Below, piece after piece: positions 42,972-51,838 of a stretch of 64,000 nucleotides of DNA. Both the position numbers and the translations under genes were made by a program. How positions within the stretch are numbered: the first letter of the stretch is position 1; every line of letters starts with the position of its first letter. The notes under the pieces were generated by a model. That model worked only from the letters and a program-made list of their open reading frames with translations, did not search any database and was not told where the DNA came from. The stretch comes from Novosphingobium ovatum (GTDB taxonomy: Bacteria > Pseudomonadota > Alphaproteobacteria > Sphingomonadales > Sphingomonadaceae), in the NCBI RefSeq assembly GCF_009909235.1, contig NZ_JAAAPO010000007.1, forward strand, positions 62,001 through 126,000, in the 5' to 3' direction.

Positions 42972-43622
42972 ATGGCTAAGATCGTTTCGCGCGCTGGTAT
43001 GGTGTCTTTCGCCGCCGGCCTCATGATGTTGATTTATAGCGCCGTTGGTTCGGGCGCTGCCGCACAGGACGCACGCTTTCCCGCAGTGCCCGTGATGGCC
43101 AATCCGGAACCCGCCCTGAATTTCCAGCCTGGCTTTTCTGACGCCGCCGATGCGCCCCGCGCCGCCGTCACCACTGCCCAGGCCACCCCGTTGGAGCCTG
43201 TCGCTCCTGCCGCCACTCTGGCCCAGCTGGTCTCCGTTCACAGCGGCGCGACCAATGTCAGCGAAGACATGCATTGTCTGGCCAGCGCCGTTTATCACGA
43301 GGCCCGCTATGGCTCGCTTGATGGTCAGTTGGCGATTGCCCGCGTGATCGTCGCCCGGACCAAGTCGGGGATCTTTCCCAAGACCTATTGCGGCGTGGTG
43401 ATGCAGCGCAACCAGTTCGATTTCGCCCGTGGCGGTTCGATTCGTGAACCGAACGAGGAATCGGTCCATTGGCGCAAGGCTGTGGCGATTGCCCGCATCG
43501 CTGACCGTGGTCAGTGGGACAGCCAGGTCGAAGGCGCGCTGTTCTTCCATTCGGCCCGCATCCATCCGGGCTGGCGCCGCACCCGCGTTGCGGTGCTGGA
43601 TGGCAATGTGTTCTATCGTTGA
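42972..43622 (+). CDS. SleB-like cell wall hydrolase
   Basis: A 216-residue exported protein. A signal peptide or anchor (AGLMMLIYSAVGSGAAAQ) is followed by a low-complexity Ala/Pro/Val linker (35-95) and a Hydrolase_2 (SleB) domain. The catalytic glutamate is in SAVYHEARYGSLDGQ, with GVVMQRNQFDF and the closing RTRVAVLDGNVFYR. Probable lytic transglycosylase or amidase on peptidoglycan. The ATG at 42972 gives the signal peptide. Confidence 0.87.
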   Translation: MAKIVSRAGMVSFAAGLMMLIYSAVGSGAAAQDARFPAVPVMANPEPALNFQPGFSDAADAPRAAVTTAQATPLEPVAPAATLAQLVSVHSGATNVSEDMHCLASAVYHEARYGSLDGQLAIARVIVARTKSGIFPKTYCGVVMQRNQFDFARGGSIREPNEESVHWRKAVAIARIADRGQWDSQVEGALFFHSARIHPGWRRTRVAVLDGNVFYR

Positions 43623-43664
43623 TCGCGCGATGGCGGGCTGATCGGTCCGCTGTTGCCGCACATG

Positions 43665-43701
43665 AAAACGGCCCCGCGCGCGATGCGTTGGGGCCGTTTT
43701 T
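43665..43701. terminator. Bidirectional terminator, SleB-like gene / xthA
   Basis: AAAACGGCCCC (43665-43675) pairs perfectly with GGGGCCGTTTT (43690-43700) across a 14-base loop, with T/A runs on both sides. It lies between convergent genes. Confidence 0.85.
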
Positions 43702-43712
43702 ATGTGCGTGAT

Positions 43713-43728
43713 GTTTTCACGTGGAACA
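43713..43728. promoter_or_regulatory. parS-like ParB site 6 (right of oriC)
   Basis: GTTTTCACGTGGAACA matches the parS consensus at 13 of 16 positions, including TTCACGTG and the GAACA arm. It is non-coding, about 7 kb right of the predicted origin. Weaker than sites 1-5. Confidence 0.6.
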
Positions 43729-43795
43729 CGCCGGTTTAGGCCGTCGATATTGTCGTCATTGACAACAATTTTGCCGTGCGCGGGTGGCGCGGTGA

Positions 43796-44569
43796 TCAGT
43801 CGCGCAATTGCACCCAGATCGGCGCGTGGTCGCTGGCCTTTTCCCGGCCACGATGCGCCTTGTCGACACCACAGGCCACCAGACGATCGGCCAATTCGGG
43901 CGAGAGCAGCGCGTGGTCGATGCGGAAACCATGGTCCTTTTGCCAGGCGCCGGCCTGATAGTCCCAATAGGTCCACACGCCGCCGTTGGGGTTGTGGGTG
44001 GCGATGGCATCGGTCCAGCCATCGTGCAACAGCCGCAGATAGGCATCGCGCGATTCCGGCTGCATCAGCGCATCGTCTGCCATCGCCTTGGGATTCCAGA
44101 TGTCGGCATCGGTTGGGATGACGTTGAAATCGCCGGTGACAATCGTGGGGATTTCCAGCGACTTAAGCTCTGCCATGCGGGCGCGCAGCCGCTTCATCCA
44201 GCGCAGTTTGTAGTCAAATTTCGGCCCCGGTTGGGGATTGCCATTGGGCAGATAGATCCCCGCGATCCGCACCCCGTTGACCTCGGCCTCCAGATAGCGG
44301 CTGTGGTCATCCTCTGGCTCTCCGGCCAGCCCGCGCTGCGTTTCGACCGGGCGCACGCCATCGGCCAGAATGGCCACGCCGTTGAACGATTTCTGCCCGT
44401 GCCAGATGGCGTAATAACCAATCTTTTTAAACTCGTCTGCCGGGAAGCCCTCGTCCTGAGTCTTGATTTCCTGCAAACAGGCAACGCTGGGGCGCGTTTC
44501 GGCCAGCCATTCCAGCAGGCGCGGCAGACGCGCCTTGATGCCGTTGATGTTGAAGCTGGCGATTTTCAT
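43796..44569 (-). CDS. xthA: Exodeoxyribonuclease III
   Basis: A 257-residue AP endonuclease/3'-5' exonuclease for base-excision repair. Motifs: FNINGIKARLPRLLEWL, ACLQEIKTQD (metal Glu), GIYLPNGNPQPGPKFDYKLRW, IVTGDFNVIP and the final SDHAPIWVQL. The ATG at 44569 gives the standard MKIASFNING start; an upstream ATG would add 22 unlike residues. Adjacent to erpA, with about 40 bases between. Confidence 0.95.
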   Translation of the reverse strand: MKIASFNINGIKARLPRLLEWLAETRPSVACLQEIKTQDEGFPADEFKKIGYYAIWHGQKSFNGVAILADGVRPVETQRGLAGEPEDDHSRYLEAEVNGVRIAGIYLPNGNPQPGPKFDYKLRWMKRLRARMAELKSLEIPTIVTGDFNVIPTDADIWNPKAMADDALMQPESRDAYLRLLHDGWTDAIATHNPNGGVWTYWDYQAGAWQKDHGFRIDHALLSPELADRLVACGVDKAHRGREKASDHAPIWVQLRD

Positions 44570-44610
44570 GGGGGCAGATTCCAAAGCAGGCGGGTTACAG
44601 CCCCCATGCT

Positions 44611-44949
44611 TTACACCGCAAAGCTGGACCCGCAACCACAGCCCGCCACCGCATTGGGGTTTTCCACCTTGAACGCGGTGCCGCCCAGATTTTCGACGTA
44701 ATCCACCACACAGCCCGCCACCAGATCAAGGCTTACGGCATCGACCACCAATTGCACGCCATCGGTTTCGGTCACGGTGTCGTCGGCATTGATCCCCTCG
44801 GCCAGACCATAGCGGTACTGGAAGCCCGAACAGCCCCCCCCCTCGACCGAGAGGCGCAAAACCGCGGGTTTGCCCTGTTTCTGGGCAATCCATGCCACGC
44901 GGGCGGCGGCGGACGGGCTAAGGGCGATGCTGTTCTGGGGGGCGGTCAT
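44611..44949 (-). CDS. erpA: Iron-sulfur cluster insertion protein (ErpA/IscA family)
   Basis: A 112-residue A-type carrier. The three cluster-binding cysteines are in GGGCSGFQY and AGCGCGSSF. It delivers [Fe-S] clusters to apoproteins. ErpA versus IscA cannot be decided with certainty; no isc or suf genes are near. ATG at 44949 (MTAPQNS) is preferred over Met at 44955. Confidence 0.9.
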   Translation of the reverse strand: MTAPQNSIALSPSAAARVAWIAQKQGKPAVLRLSVEGGGCSGFQYRYGLAEGINADDTVTETDGVQLVVDAVSLDLVAGCVVDYVENLGGTAFKVENPNAVAGCGCGSSFAV

Positions 44950-45023
44950 GGCCATAAATGTAGGCATCCGCGCGCCTGTGTGCAAGCGCGCGGGCCCAGC
45001 CATTCCGGCGCAATCGCCACGGA

Positions 45024-45452
45024 TCAGGCCATCTGGATATATTCGCGCATCGCGTCCGCCTCGCTTTGGATGCGTTCGATGCGGTATTTGACCAGATCCC
45101 CGATCGAGATGAACGCCACCATCCGCCCGGCCGAGAGCACCGGCAAATGGCGAATGCGCCGCATCGTCATCAGCGAGAGCGCGTTCAGCACGCTGGTCGC
45201 CGGTTCGACCGAGATCACCGGCGAGGTCATCACCCGGCCCACGGTCAGCTCCAGCATTGCCGGGCCATGTTCGGCCAGACGGTACACCATGTCGCGTTCC
45301 GAAAAGATCCCGGCGACGTTAAGGCCATCCATCACCGGCAAGGCGCCAATGCGGTGTTGCGCCAAAAGTTGCAGGGCGTCCGATACCAGCGTGCCGATCT
45401 GGCAACTGATCATATCCGTCGAACGGTCGGATATCAGGCGGGCAATCGTCAT
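45024..45452 (-). CDS. Tandem CBS domain protein
   Basis: A 142-residue protein consisting of two CBS domains, a Bateman module binding adenosyl nucleotides. RIGALPVMDGLNVAGIFSERDMVYRL and TMRRIRHLPVLSAGRMVAFISIGDLVKYRI are the two halves. The ligand and regulated process are unknown. The ATG at 45452 has AGGGAG upstream; a longer in-frame start at 45494 is less likely. Divergent from the small membrane protein gene. Confidence 0.9.
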   Translation of the reverse strand: MTIARLISDRSTDMISCQIGTLVSDALQLLAQHRIGALPVMDGLNVAGIFSERDMVYRLAEHGPAMLELTVGRVMTSPVISVEPATSVLNALSLMTMRRIRHLPVLSAGRMVAFISIGDLVKYRIERIQSEADAMREYIQMA

Positions 45453-45579
45453 GTTTGACTCTCCCTGTTCTATTTTGTCGGAGAAGTATGACACAAATCC
45501 ACGCCAAGAAAAGCGTCACTTTTGGGCGATGCCCCGCTGCCCCATTGCCAAGCGGGCGTTAGCGCGCCACAACACGCCG

Positions 45580-45867
45580 ATGTCCAGCCGATCCCCCTTT
45601 GATGACCCGGAAAAGGCCGCCTATGTCTGGCGGCGGTTTCGCCGGTTGATGGCGTGGATGATGCTGGTGACGATCACGGTGGTGATCGGCGCGATTTCCG
45701 TGCTCTACCGTCAGGAAGGGATGGTCTCGATCCACTTCTACATCGCGGTGGCGATCGGCATTGCCTTTGCCATGTTGTTGATGGCGGGGCTGATGGGATT
45801 GGTGTTCCTGTCGAACAATTCGGGCCATGACGATTCCGTCATCGACCCGGTTGACCGACAGGACTGA
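45580..45867 (+). CDS. Small membrane protein, two helices
   Basis: A 95-residue protein I do not recognise by function. Two membrane helices: MAWMMLVTITVVIGAISVLY and the segment FYIAVAIGIAFAMLLMAGLM. The N-terminus is polar (SSRSPFDDPEKAAYVW) and the C-terminus acidic. Similar small proteins are common in sphingomonads. Its stop lies two bases from the convergent ferredoxin gene end. Confidence 0.75.
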   Translation: MSSRSPFDDPEKAAYVWRRFRRLMAWMMLVTITVVIGAISVLYRQEGMVSIHFYIAVAIGIAFAMLLMAGLMGLVFLSNNSGHDDSVIDPVDRQD

Positions 45868-45869
45868 CC

Positions 45870-46253
45870 TTACACCTTCAACTGAAAATCGGCCACCGGC
45901 ACGCCGCCGATGATGTGTTCCTGCAGGATGCGTTCCAGCACGTCCTCGGTGCAGGAGTGGTACCAGACGCCATCGGGCCAGACCACCGCCACCGGCCCGG
46001 CAAAGCAGACCTTGAGGCAGTCCGCCTTGGACCGGTGAACGCCCGCCTCGGCCAAGCCCAATTGTTTGCAGCGCTTTTTCAAATAGTTCCACGCCTTGGC
46101 CCCTGCCTCGGGCGCGCAGCATTCGCCCTTTTGCGGTTCGGCACACAGGAAGATGTGGCGTTGCAGGCCGCCATCGGCCCCTGCCCCCGCCTTGGCCAGC
46201 GCGGCCTGCGCCTTGGCGATGTTGTCGGGGGTGGATTGGCGGGGGTCACTCAT
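45870..46253 (-). CDS. Thioredoxin-like [2Fe-2S] ferredoxin
   Basis: A 127-residue ferredoxin of the thioredoxin-fold type. Four cluster cysteines are recognisable as [12 protein letters not shown] and [13 protein letters not shown], followed by [16 protein letters not shown]. Electron carrier, partner unknown. Its ATG overlaps the thioesterase stop by four bases (ATGA), so the two genes are coupled. Confidence 0.88.
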   Translation of the reverse strand: MSDPRQSTPDNIAKAQAALAKAGAGADGGLQRHIFLCAEPQKGECCAPEAGAKAWNYLKKRCKQLGLAEAGVHRSKADCLKVCFAGPVAVVWPDGVWYHSCTEDVLERILQEHIIGGVPVADFQLKV

Positions 46254-46693
46254 GCGCGGATCATCCATTTGGGAGCGCCCGCGACAAAATCCTCGGGCAG
46301 TGGTTCGGGCCTCTCGTCCGGGACCCAGACGATGGTGGTTTCGGCATAGGTCACCGGCACATCATCCTGCACCGCCAATTGCACCATGGCAAAGCTGCTG
46401 CGCCCCACGCGTGTGATCGCCGCATACAGGTCGATGGGCGCGGGATATTGCGCGCTGGCCAGATATTCGATGGCAAAACTGGCGACGATCACCCCGTGGC
46501 CATGGCCCTTTTGGTTGAAGGTGCTGTCGGCATGGAACCGGATGCGCGCGTCCTGAATGATCGCGGCCATGGCCACATTGTTGATATGCGCATTGGGGTC
46601 CAGATCGCCATAGCGCGTCGGGATCACCACATGGTGCGGGTACAGCGCGGTGTTCAGCCGCGCCGGGTCAGGCTTTGCCAAAATCTCGTCCAA
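46250..46693 (-). CDS. Acyl-CoA thioesterase (4HBT/YbgC-like)
   Basis: A 147-residue hotdog thioesterase. The signature [27 protein letters not shown] with the catalytic Asp-x-x-x-H region is the 4HBT motif; [16 protein letters not shown] follows. Substrate unknown. The start is directly adjacent to the S9 peptidase stop (46694), suggesting one operon: S9 peptidase, thioesterase, ferredoxin. Confidence 0.88.
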   Translation of the reverse strand: MDEILAKPDPARLNTALYPHHVVIPTRYGDLDPNAHINNVAMAAIIQDARIRFHADSTFNQKGHGHGVIVASFAIEYLASAQYPAPIDLYAAITRVGRSSFAMVQLAVQDDVPVTYAETTIVWVPDERPEPLPEDFVAGAPKWMIRA

Positions 46694-48829
46694 TCAGTTC
46701 TTCAGCCAACGATCCACCCAGCCTAGCACGGCGGCGTGCCATTGCAGGCTGTTCTTTGGCTTGGTCACCCAGTGGTTTTCATCGGGAAAGACCAGCAATT
46801 CGCCCGGCACCCCGCGCCGTTGCAGCGCGGTAAAGGCGGCGATGCCCTGCGTATAGGGAATGCGGAAATCGTTCTGCCCGGTGATCACCAGCATCGGCGT
46901 TTTCCATTGGGCGACATGGTGCACCGGGTTCCATTTCTCGAACTCTTCGGGGGCCTGATAATAGGTTTTTCCGCCGTGCTCCCATTCGTCAAACCACAGT
47001 TCCTCGGTCTCATAGGCCATGGCGCGGGCGTCAAACACGCCGTCATGTTGCACCAGACATTTGAACCGGTCGGGCCATTGGCCGGCGATCCAGTTCATCA
47101 TGTAGCCGCCATAAGAGGCGCCTGCCGCACAGGCGCGCGTGCCATCCATCTGTGGGTCGGCGGCGATGGCGGCCTCCAGCCCCTTTTGCAGGTCGATCAG
47201 CGGCCACCCGCCCCAATTGCGGTTGATGCTGTCGGTAAAGGCCTGCCCATATCCGGTCGAGCCGTGGAAATCGATGGTGACCACCGCCAGTCCCCGCGCC
47301 GCCATGACGCGCGGGTTCCAGCGATACGACCAGTCATCGCCAAACGAGCCCTGCGGCCCGCCATGCACCACCAGCAGCACCGGCAGCCGTCCTGTGACGC
47401 CCACAGGCTTGTGCACCATGCCCCACACGGTTTCGCCATTGGCGCCTGTAAAGCTGTAGCGACTGACGCTGACCGGGGCGATGCGGGCCAGATGGGCGGT
47501 ATTGGCGGCGCTGATCTGGCGGGCGGCGCCCTTTGCGGGGCGCAGGAACAGTTCGGCCGGGCGGGTGGCGGTGTCATGGCTGACCAGCATCGCCCCACCC
47601 TTTAGCGGGATGACAGCGGCAATATGGCCCTCACGCTCGCCAGTGGCGTTCAGCGACAGGCGGGTGACCGCGCCGGTTTTGGCGTCAATGCGGAACGCGG
47701 GATGGTCCAGCACCTCATCCGCCGTGGCAATCAGCGATTTGCCATCCGCGTTCCATGCCAGCGAGGCGACCGAGCGGTCCCACCCCTGCGTCAGGGCGCG
47801 GGTTTGCCCGGTTTTCAGGTTGCGTAGATGCACCACCATCCGGTCCGATTCATAGCCGGGCCGCGCCATTGCCGCCCATGCCAGCCATTGCCCATCGGGC
47901 GAGACCACCGGCATCGCATCGGTCGCGCGGTTGGTGGGCGTCAGGTTCACCGGCCCCTGCCCGTCCAGCTTTGACTGCCAGATGTCCAGATTGGTCGATG
48001 TCGGCTCATCCCGGTTGGACAGCCGCGCGACAAAGAACACCGAGGCGGAATCGGCGCTCCACGCGATGTCCTCACCCCCGCCAAAGGGTTTGCCCGGCGT
48101 GTCACCGGTGATCGCGCCGGTTGCCCCCACCGCGCCGTCCAGCGGAACACCATTGCCGCCGATCCGGCCATCGGCCCCGAACGTATAGGCAAAGGCGCGG
48201 TTATATGTCCCGGGCGTGGCCCATGTATCCCAATGCCGGACAAAGCCCACCCCATCGCGGTAATGCCGCCCCGTCCCCGGCCCGGTCAGCGCGGTGTTGA
48301 CGGCGGGGCTGCAGCCCAGCGTCGGGCAATCCCGCGCGACCTCACCCCAGACCACCACGCGGCGGCCATCGGGCGACAGGCTGAACCCCGCGACATCACT
48401 TTTGAACGCGCTGAGTGGATCGGCGACCAGATCGGGCGAATCCAGATATTTGACCCACAACTGATCGACACCATCACGCGGCGCGATGAAATACAGCCGC
48501 TTGCCATCAGGGCTGATCGCGGGGGCGGTGGTGTTGCCTGCGGGCAGATCGGTGATCTGTTCGGGCGCGCCGCCATTGACGCTGCGCCACAAACTGGTCT
48601 TGCGGGCATAGGTGACAGGGTCGGTCTCTGTCTGTTGCCAGACGATCAACCGGCCATCAGGCGAGGCCGCAGCCGCGCCCACCCGGCGCAGCGTCACCAG
48701 ATCCTGTGGCGTCATGGCGGCGGGCGCCGCCGCGCCTTGGGCCTGTGCGCCCTGCGTCATCAGCGCAGGCACCGACAGGGCGGCAACACTTAGCGAAAGC
48801 GCGCTCAGCGCGGTGCGACGAAAGCTCAT
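46694..48829 (-). CDS. S9 family peptidase (acylaminoacyl-peptidase/DPP-like)
   Basis: A 711-residue secreted serine peptidase. The signal peptide is ALSLSVAALSVPALMTQGAQA. A beta-propeller (about 45-430) contains ISPDGKRLYFIAPRDG-type repeats. The alpha/beta hydrolase domain is C-terminal, with Ser in AGASYGGYMMNW, Asp in VITGQNDFRIPY and His in PDENHW. Probable prolyl-oligopeptidase-family dipeptidyl or acylaminoacyl peptidase; exact specificity unknown. ATG at 48829 (MSFRRTALS) leads into the signal peptide better than Met at 48865. Confidence 0.9.
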   Translation of the reverse strand: MSFRRTALSALSLSVAALSVPALMTQGAQAQGAAAPAAMTPQDLVTLRRVGAAAASPDGRLIVWQQTETDPVTYARKTSLWRSVNGGAPEQITDLPAGNTTAPAISPDGKRLYFIAPRDGVDQLWVKYLDSPDLVADPLSAFKSDVAGFSLSPDGRRVVVWGEVARDCPTLGCSPAVNTALTGPGTGRHYRDGVGFVRHWDTWATPGTYNRAFAYTFGADGRIGGNGVPLDGAVGATGAITGDTPGKPFGGGEDIAWSADSASVFFVARLSNRDEPTSTNLDIWQSKLDGQGPVNLTPTNRATDAMPVVSPDGQWLAWAAMARPGYESDRMVVHLRNLKTGQTRALTQGWDRSVASLAWNADGKSLIATADEVLDHPAFRIDAKTGAVTRLSLNATGEREGHIAAVIPLKGGAMLVSHDTATRPAELFLRPAKGAARQISAANTAHLARIAPVSVSRYSFTGANGETVWGMVHKPVGVTGRLPVLLVVHGGPQGSFGDDWSYRWNPRVMAARGLAVVTIDFHGSTGYGQAFTDSINRNWGGWPLIDLQKGLEAAIAADPQMDGTRACAAGASYGGYMMNWIAGQWPDRFKCLVQHDGVFDARAMAYETEELWFDEWEHGGKTYYQAPEEFEKWNPVHHVAQWKTPMLVITGQNDFRIPYTQGIAAFTALQRRGVPGELLVFPDENHWVTKPKNSLQWHAAVLGWVDRWLKN

Positions 48830-48919
48830 GCGCGGCAGGTTAGCGCGTTCCCCCGCCGCCTTCAATCCGCACCAATGCCCGCCGCACCAAAGCAGAAGGG
48901 CCGGTATGGGCGGGGCAGG

Positions 48920-49621
48920 TCAGTCCTGCTTGCCGACGATGCGGGCGATCTCTTCCTGCACCATGCGTTCGACCATGGCGGGCAGGTTCTTGTCCAGCCA
49001 GTCGGACAGGGCGGGGCGCAGCAATTCGCGCACCATTTCCTCCAGCGAGGTGTCCCCCTTGGGCGCGGGAGCCGGTGCGGGGGCGGGATCGGGGTGGGCA
49101 ACAGCGGCCAGAGTGGCCAGCGAATCGCGCATCGACGCGCGGGCCTCAGCGTTTACCAAAGCGACCTCCTCTTCATGCGTCAGAACCAAAGGCTCGTCCT
49201 GCGGGTCCAGGAATTGTCCCGAAACGCCCAGATCCAGAATGTCATCATTTGACGGGCCAGCATGATGGGTGCTGCCGGCCTGCATGTTGTCATGGGGCAT
49301 GCTGTCCTCCCGCGTGCCGTTATAGGTGGCACCGTTCAGATAGGTTCCATTGCGCGTGGTGGCATGATCATCATCGCCATGGCCATGGTCTGATGACGCG
49401 CCGCCGATGGGATTGCTGGCCACCAGTTGCAGCGCGGGGGCGCCGCGCGGGCCGGGCAGGGGATCGACATCTTCGGCCACATCCTCGACCGGGTCGTCCT
49501 CAGCCACGTCCTCACCCTCGGGCGCGCGCAAGGCTGCCTGACTGGCGCGGTTGTCGCGCGCGATCACGCGTTTGATCGAATCAAGGATATCCTCGACCGA
49601 AGGTTCGCCAGGCTGGCGCAT
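48920..49621 (-). CDS. popZ: Polar organizing protein PopZ (DUF2497 family)
   Basis: A 233-residue PopZ-type protein. In Caulobacter PopZ self-assembles at cell poles and tethers ParB-parS. The N-terminal helix EPSVEDILDSIKRVIARD and the C-terminal block LEEMVRELLRPALSDWLDKNLPAMVERMVQEEIARIV are the conserved ends of the family. Between them lies a long, disordered, Asp/Glu-rich region (about 40-165) with a His-rich patch and a NGTYLNGATYNGT repeat. It has the expected two-ended design. ATG at 49621 starts at MRQPGEPS. It is 12 kb from the predicted origin. Identity is from motifs, not from a search. Confidence 0.87.
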   Translation of the reverse strand: MRQPGEPSVEDILDSIKRVIARDNRASQAALRAPEGEDVAEDDPVEDVAEDVDPLPGPRGAPALQLVASNPIGGASSDHGHGDDDHATTRNGTYLNGATYNGTREDSMPHDNMQAGSTHHAGPSNDDILDLGVSGQFLDPQDEPLVLTHEEEVALVNAEARASMRDSLATLAAVAHPDPAPAPAPAPKGDTSLEEMVRELLRPALSDWLDKNLPAMVERMVQEEIARIVGKQD

Positions 49622-49638
49622 TGCAGTCCCCCACATAA

Positions 49639-49669
49639 CCTGAATGCCGAATAAGCCAATAAATTCAGG
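49639..49669 (-). repeat. Inverted repeat in the popZ leader
   Basis: CCTGAAT (49639-49645) and ATTCAGG (49663-49669), 17 bases apart, just upstream of popZ. It could be an operator or an RNA hairpin in the leader; too short to call. Confidence 0.35.
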
Positions 49670-49748
49670 CAAATACGCCGAAAAACCGGCTCATCCAACG
49701 ATCAGGACACAGATCGTACCCCGCAAGTTAGGCGCGAATCCGTAACGC

Positions 49749-51230
49749 CTACTTGGCCGGGATTGTGCCTGACTGGGGCGGAGTGTCAACGGTGCGCGTC
49801 GCGGTGGCCTGCGGGCGGCCATCGCTGCCCCAATCCAGATAGTCTCCCGCCGCGCGGCGATAATGCGCCTCGGGGTCGTACAGGCTGCCGGTGTCCAGCC
49901 CCAGATCGCGCGCCTCGGCCCGGCCCATGGCGGACAACAGGCTGAATCCCGCGACATAGGCGTTGCGCTGCGCCGTCACCAACTGGACCTGTGCGTTGAT
50001 CAGCTCCTGCTCGGCATTCAGGATGTCGAGGATGGTGCGATTGCCCACGCTGTTTTCCGCGCGCACGCCCTTTAGCGACAATTGTGCCGCGTCCACCGCC
50101 TTTTGCGTCGAGGTGATGATCGCCTGCGCCGCGCGGTAATTCGACCAGGCCGAACGCACCCCGGCGATCACCTGCCGCTCCACCCCGATCAGCTGGTCCA
50201 GCGACTGGCTTTCGCGGGCTTCGGCCTGACGCACCAGCGCGCTGGGGCGGCCACCCTGATACAGCGGGATGGTGGCGCGGATGCCGACATCGGCGGTGGT
50301 GGTCGATTGCGGTGTCAGCGCCGCTGGAACCCCGGTGATGCGCAGCGAATTCTGGTAATCGGTGCGCGCCGTATCGGCAAAGATCGAGATCTTGGGCAGG
50401 CGGGCCGCGCCAGCGGCGGCGCGGTCAAACCCGGCGGCGCGGGCGCGTTCATGGGCGGCCAGCAGATCGGGATTGTGGTCCAGCGCATAGGCGACCGCGT
50501 CCTCGACATTGGCGGGCACGGCGGTCAGCGCGGGCGGGCTGGCCAATTGGCCCGCAGGCTTGCCCACCACCTGGATATAGGTTTCGCGGGCCACGGCATG
50601 GGCCGCCTCGGCGCTGCGCAGATTGCCCTGCGCCAGCGCCAGACGCGATTGCGACTGCGCCACGTCGGTGCGCGTCAGCTCGCCAATCTGGAACCGGTCG
50701 CTGGTGGCCTTCAGGTTGACTTCCAGCGTCTGCACCTGCGCCATGTTCAACCGCACGATCGCCTCGGTGCGGATCACGTCCAGATAGGCGGTGACGGTCT
50801 GGCTGAACACGCCGCTTTCCACCGCGCGCAGATCGGCGCGGCCGGCCACAACGCGGGTTTCGGCGGCATGGACGGCATTGCGCACCGCCCCGCCCGAAAA
50901 CACCGGCACCGACAGCGCCCCCGACATCGAGAACACCCGCGGCATATAGGTCGAGCCGGAGGAGAGGCGGCTTTGCTGGACGTTTTCCATCTCTTGCACG
51001 CTGGCAGAGAGGGAGGGGAGGCCGTCAGCCCGTGCCAGCGGCACACCCGCGTCGGTCGCGCGCAACTGGTCGCGCGCGGCCAGCAGCGTCGGGTTCGACG
51101 CATAGGCCGAGGCCAGCGCGTCGCGCAGTTCCTCGGCGTGGAGTGGGGCGCTGAGCGGGGTGCTGATGGCGGCGATGGCGGCGCTCACTACGCCTGCCAT
51201 CAGCCAGTGACGGCCTCTCCGTGGCGTCAT
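49749..51230 (-). CDS. tolC: TolC family outer membrane channel protein
   Basis: A 493-residue outer-membrane factor. Signal peptide MAGVVSAAIAAISTPLSAPLHA precedes two TolC repeats of long helical hairpins with beta strands (ALASAYASNPTLLAARDQLRATD; later PLYQGGRPSALVRQAEARESQS). It ends with the typical PxxxGTIPAK tail. It may pair with the RND pump at 57.7-62 kb, which has no outer-membrane gene of its own (inference). Two bases after the pcm stop, so transcribed together. Confidence 0.93.
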   Translation of the reverse strand: MTPRRGRHWLMAGVVSAAIAAISTPLSAPLHAEELRDALASAYASNPTLLAARDQLRATDAGVPLARADGLPSLSASVQEMENVQQSRLSSGSTYMPRVFSMSGALSVPVFSGGAVRNAVHAAETRVVAGRADLRAVESGVFSQTVTAYLDVIRTEAIVRLNMAQVQTLEVNLKATSDRFQIGELTRTDVAQSQSRLALAQGNLRSAEAAHAVARETYIQVVGKPAGQLASPPALTAVPANVEDAVAYALDHNPDLLAAHERARAAGFDRAAAGAARLPKISIFADTARTDYQNSLRITGVPAALTPQSTTTADVGIRATIPLYQGGRPSALVRQAEARESQSLDQLIGVERQVIAGVRSAWSNYRAAQAIITSTQKAVDAAQLSLKGVRAENSVGNRTILDILNAEQELINAQVQLVTAQRNAYVAGFSLLSAMGRAEARDLGLDTGSLYDPEAHYRRAAGDYLDWGSDGRPQATATRTVDTPPQSGTIPAK

Positions 51231-51232
51231 GT

Positions 51233-51838
51233 TCAGAAGCTCCAGCCCTTGGGCGCGGCGAATTCCGGCAGGACGGGGATGCCCAGATCGCTGAGCGCGA
51301 CAAAGGACACAGCGCCCGCCGCCTTGCGGCCCAGCGCCAGACGGGTGACGCCACGGTCCACCAGACCCGAAACGATGCGGCCATCATCGGCCAGCGCCCC
51401 AACCAAGGCGTCGGGCAATTGTTCGATCGCGCCGTCGATGATGATCAGGCCATAGGGCGCGCCCGCAATGCCATTGGCGACATCAGCGGCGTCCACCTGA
51501 GTCAGCGCGCCCACCAGCGGCCCCAGCAGCGCCGCCAGATAGGTCGAACCCGACGTCACCAGCAGCACCTTGTCGGTCTTGGCCGGTTCGGCGGCGGCGA
51601 GCATCTTGCCATGCACCAGCGGGGCGGCCAGATAGCGGCCATTGCCCAGCGGCACTGCGCGGTCGATATAGGCGGCGGCCTTTTGCGCCTCGGGCACGAA
51701 ATCCTCACGCGGCAGGGCGGCCATCGCGGCCAGCACCCAAGGCTCGTTCACGCCGCTGGTGCGCAGCTGGCTGTCGATCATCGCGCGGCGCGGCGTGCCC
51801 GGGGCGGCCCCGGCAATGTGGAATTCCATCGTGGTCAT
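51233..51838 (-). CDS. Protein-L-isoaspartate O-methyltransferase family protein
   Basis: About 201 residues, of the Pcm/PIMT family that methylates L-isoaspartyl residues for repair. The N-terminal MIDSQLRTSGVNEPWVLAAMAALPREDFVP is typical. However, the SAM-binding motif I, normally GxGxG, is degenerate (LLVTSGSTYLAAL), as often in alphaproteobacterial homologues, so activity is uncertain. ATG at 51838; Met at 51829 is an alternative. Cotranscribed with tolC. Confidence 0.78.
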   Translation of the reverse strand: MTTMEFHIAGAAPGTPRRAMIDSQLRTSGVNEPWVLAAMAALPREDFVPEAQKAAAYIDRAVPLGNGRYLAAPLVHGKMLAAAEPAKTDKVLLVTSGSTYLAALLGPLVGALTQVDAADVANGIAGAPYGLIIIDGAIEQLPDALVGALADDGRIVSGLVDRGVTRLALGRKAAGAVSFVALSDLGIPVLPEFAAPKGWSF

